DNA of 7,128 nt from Nitrospirota bacterium (GTDB taxonomy: Bacteria > Nitrospirota > Nitrospiria > Nitrospirales > UBA8639), in contig QJYE01000250.1 of NCBI GenBank assembly GCA_003235785.1, positions 1-7,128 of the forward strand, read 5' to 3'. Both the position numbers and the translations under genes were made by a program. Each line of letters begins with the position of its first letter. The first letter of the stretch is position 1. Of this stretch, positions 6,013 through 7,128 are shown one piece after another. A model generated the notes under the pieces. It did not search any database. It worked only from the letters and a program-made list of their open reading frames with translations, and was not told the origin of the DNA.

Positions 6013-7128
6013 ATGAACGTCAATCTCCTGATCGTAGATGATGACCGTGACATATTGACGGGGTTACAGGACTGCTTGCAATCGCTTGGGTATCAGACTG
6101 AAACAGCGGAAACGGGCGAGCTGGCCTTGGAGATGCTCGAGCAAAAAAGGCCCCACTTGATCTTGTTAGATCTTTCTCTTCCGAAAATGTCCGGGCTTGA
6201 TGTTCTTCAACAACTGCACAAGAAACTCGCTGATAGTCAGAGGGAGCAAGAAACGGAATCCCTGTTTAATGGACCCTGCCGATTGCCCGTTATTGTCATG
6301 ACGGCGTATGGCAGTATTGAAAAAGCTGTGGAAGCGATGAAATTAGGGGCGTATGATTTTTTCACAAAACCCTTTGAAATGGATCATTTGGCCCTCGTCG
6401 TCGAAAAAGCCCTAGAATGGGCTTCTCTCAAGCACCGCGTTGGGCAACTTCAAAAAGAAGTGGATTCCCCCTATGCCACCATTGTTGGCGATAGTCCCAA
6501 AATGGATGATCTTAAACATCAATTACAATTAGTCGCCAATTCCAATGCCACGGTGCTGTTGTTGGGAGAAACAGGGACGGGAAAAGAATTGTTTGCTCGA
6601 ACCCTCCATCGATGGAGCCCACGCCATTCCAAGCCGTTTATGGCCATTAATTGTGCGGCCCTTCCTGAACATTTATTGGAAGCGGAACTCTTTGGTCATG
6701 AAAAGGGGGCATTCACCGGTGCAGATCGTCAGCACCTCGGGAAGATCGAAGCGGCAGAAAAGGGCACCGTCTTTTTGGATGAAATTGGGGATCTCTCTCT
6801 TGTATTTCAGGGGCGCCTTCTCCGTGTGTTACAAGATCATGAGATTCAGCGAGTCGGGGGAACAGCCACCATTCCCGTCAATGTCCGATTTGTGGCCGCC
6901 ACCAACCAATCTCTGCAAACACGGGTCAAAGAGGGCACATTCCGGGAAGACCTCTTTTTTCGACTGAATGTGTTACCGCTGACTTTGCCTCCATTGCGTG
7001 AGCGCCCGGAAGATATTCCTGAATTGGCTAATTTCTTTTTGTCCCGGTGCTGTGCTTCGGTCAAGCGGGCGAAGATGAAGTTTTCGCCGGATGCCCTCGA
7101 AGCGATCAAGCATTATGCATGGCCTGGG
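6013..7128 (+). CDS. NtrC-family sigma-54-dependent response regulator, partial at 3' end
   Basis: The 372 codons visible stay open to the window edge. The receiver domain (1-130) has acidic residues Asp9-Asp11, phospho-acceptor Asp53 (LILLDLSLPKMSG), Thr97 and Lys119 (FTKPF). The AAA+ sigma-54 activator domain follows from about 155, with Walker A GETGTGKE (185-192), the sigma-54 contact loop GAFTGA (232-237), Walker B VFLDE (253-257), and FREDLFFRLNVLPL (310-323) with the LRERPEDIPELA block (328-339). The sequence ends at AWPG, where the family continues NVREL into a DNA-binding helix-turn-helix domain. The receiver carries about 16 extra residues (near 72-90) between the third helix and the LPVIVMTA strand. 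AGGGA at 5999-6003 supports the ATG at 6013. Once phosphorylated by a partner histidine kinase it should activate sigma-54 promoters; the kinase and targets are not in view. Confidence 0.93.
   Translation, partial: MNVNLLIVDDDRDILTGLQDCLQSLGYQTETAETGELALEMLEQKRPHLILLDLSLPKMSGLDVLQQLHKKLADSQREQETESLFNGPCRLPVIVMTAYGSIEKAVEAMKLGAYDFFTKPFEMDHLALVVEKALEWASLKHRVGQLQKEVDSPYATIVGDSPKMDDLKHQLQLVANSNATVLLLGETGTGKELFARTLHRWSPRHSKPFMAINCAALPEHLLEAELFGHEKGAFTGADRQHLGKIEAAEKGTVFLDEIGDLSLVFQGRLLRVLQDHEIQRVGGTATIPVNVRFVAATNQSLQTRVKEGTFREDLFFRLNVLPLTLPPLRERPEDIPELANFFLSRCCASVKRAKMKFSPDALEAIKHYAWPG

Noticed and set aside
5736..6053. A 105-codon minus-strand open frame as an intact gene
   Set aside because: Only its YIQEQLGHGSM part is meaningful; the adjoining integrase blocks are in other frames and its 5' end overlaps the response-regulator start, so it is treated as a relic.
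6545..7109. Open frames in other registers within the response regulator
   Set aside because: The NtrC-type frame has all family motifs in order; the alternatives are shadows.

Overview
The window looks like chromosomal DNA of a Gram-negative bacterium, most probably of the Nitrospirota (Nitrospira-like). This is inference. It rests on the lipopolysaccharide-type glycosyltransferases, on an NtrC-type regulator of the kind common there, and on a palindromic intergenic repeat at 1369-1489 that resembles repeats I remember from Nitrospira genomes. No database was consulted.

Region 1 (1-3776, + strand) is a cell-surface glycan locus. It holds the last codons of a GT4-like glycosyltransferase, a GT9/heptosyltransferase-family protein (153-1265), a 121-bp palindromic repeat, two small uncharacterised membrane proteins 12 nt apart (1524-1841 and 1854-2567), and a second, more canonical GT9 protein (2655-3776). 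The two GT9 proteins are paralogues. They probably add sugars to lipopolysaccharide core or a similar surface glycan. The membrane proteins may belong to the same pathway, but nothing in their sequences proves it.

Region 2 (3777-5074) has an unrecognised 353-residue protein on the minus strand, convergent with the GT9 operon. A GTGAAAAG-type inverted repeat lies at the junction, and a common CCCTCGCCC palindrome lies upstream of the gene.

Region 3 (5075-6012) is a small mobile or relic zone around a minus-strand tRNA-Ser(GCU). The encoded CCA end of the tRNA sits inside a perfect hairpin that is half of a larger inverted repeat. Just beyond it is a URI-type GIY-YIG endonuclease gene broken by an exact 11-bp tandem duplication. 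On the other side of the tRNA is a frameshifted remnant of a tyrosine recombinase that has lost its catalytic Tyr. Together these point to past mobile-element activity at this tRNA.

Region 4 (6013-7128, + strand) is the start of an NtrC-family sigma-54-dependent response regulator that runs off the end of the window. It has an unusual insertion in its receiver domain.
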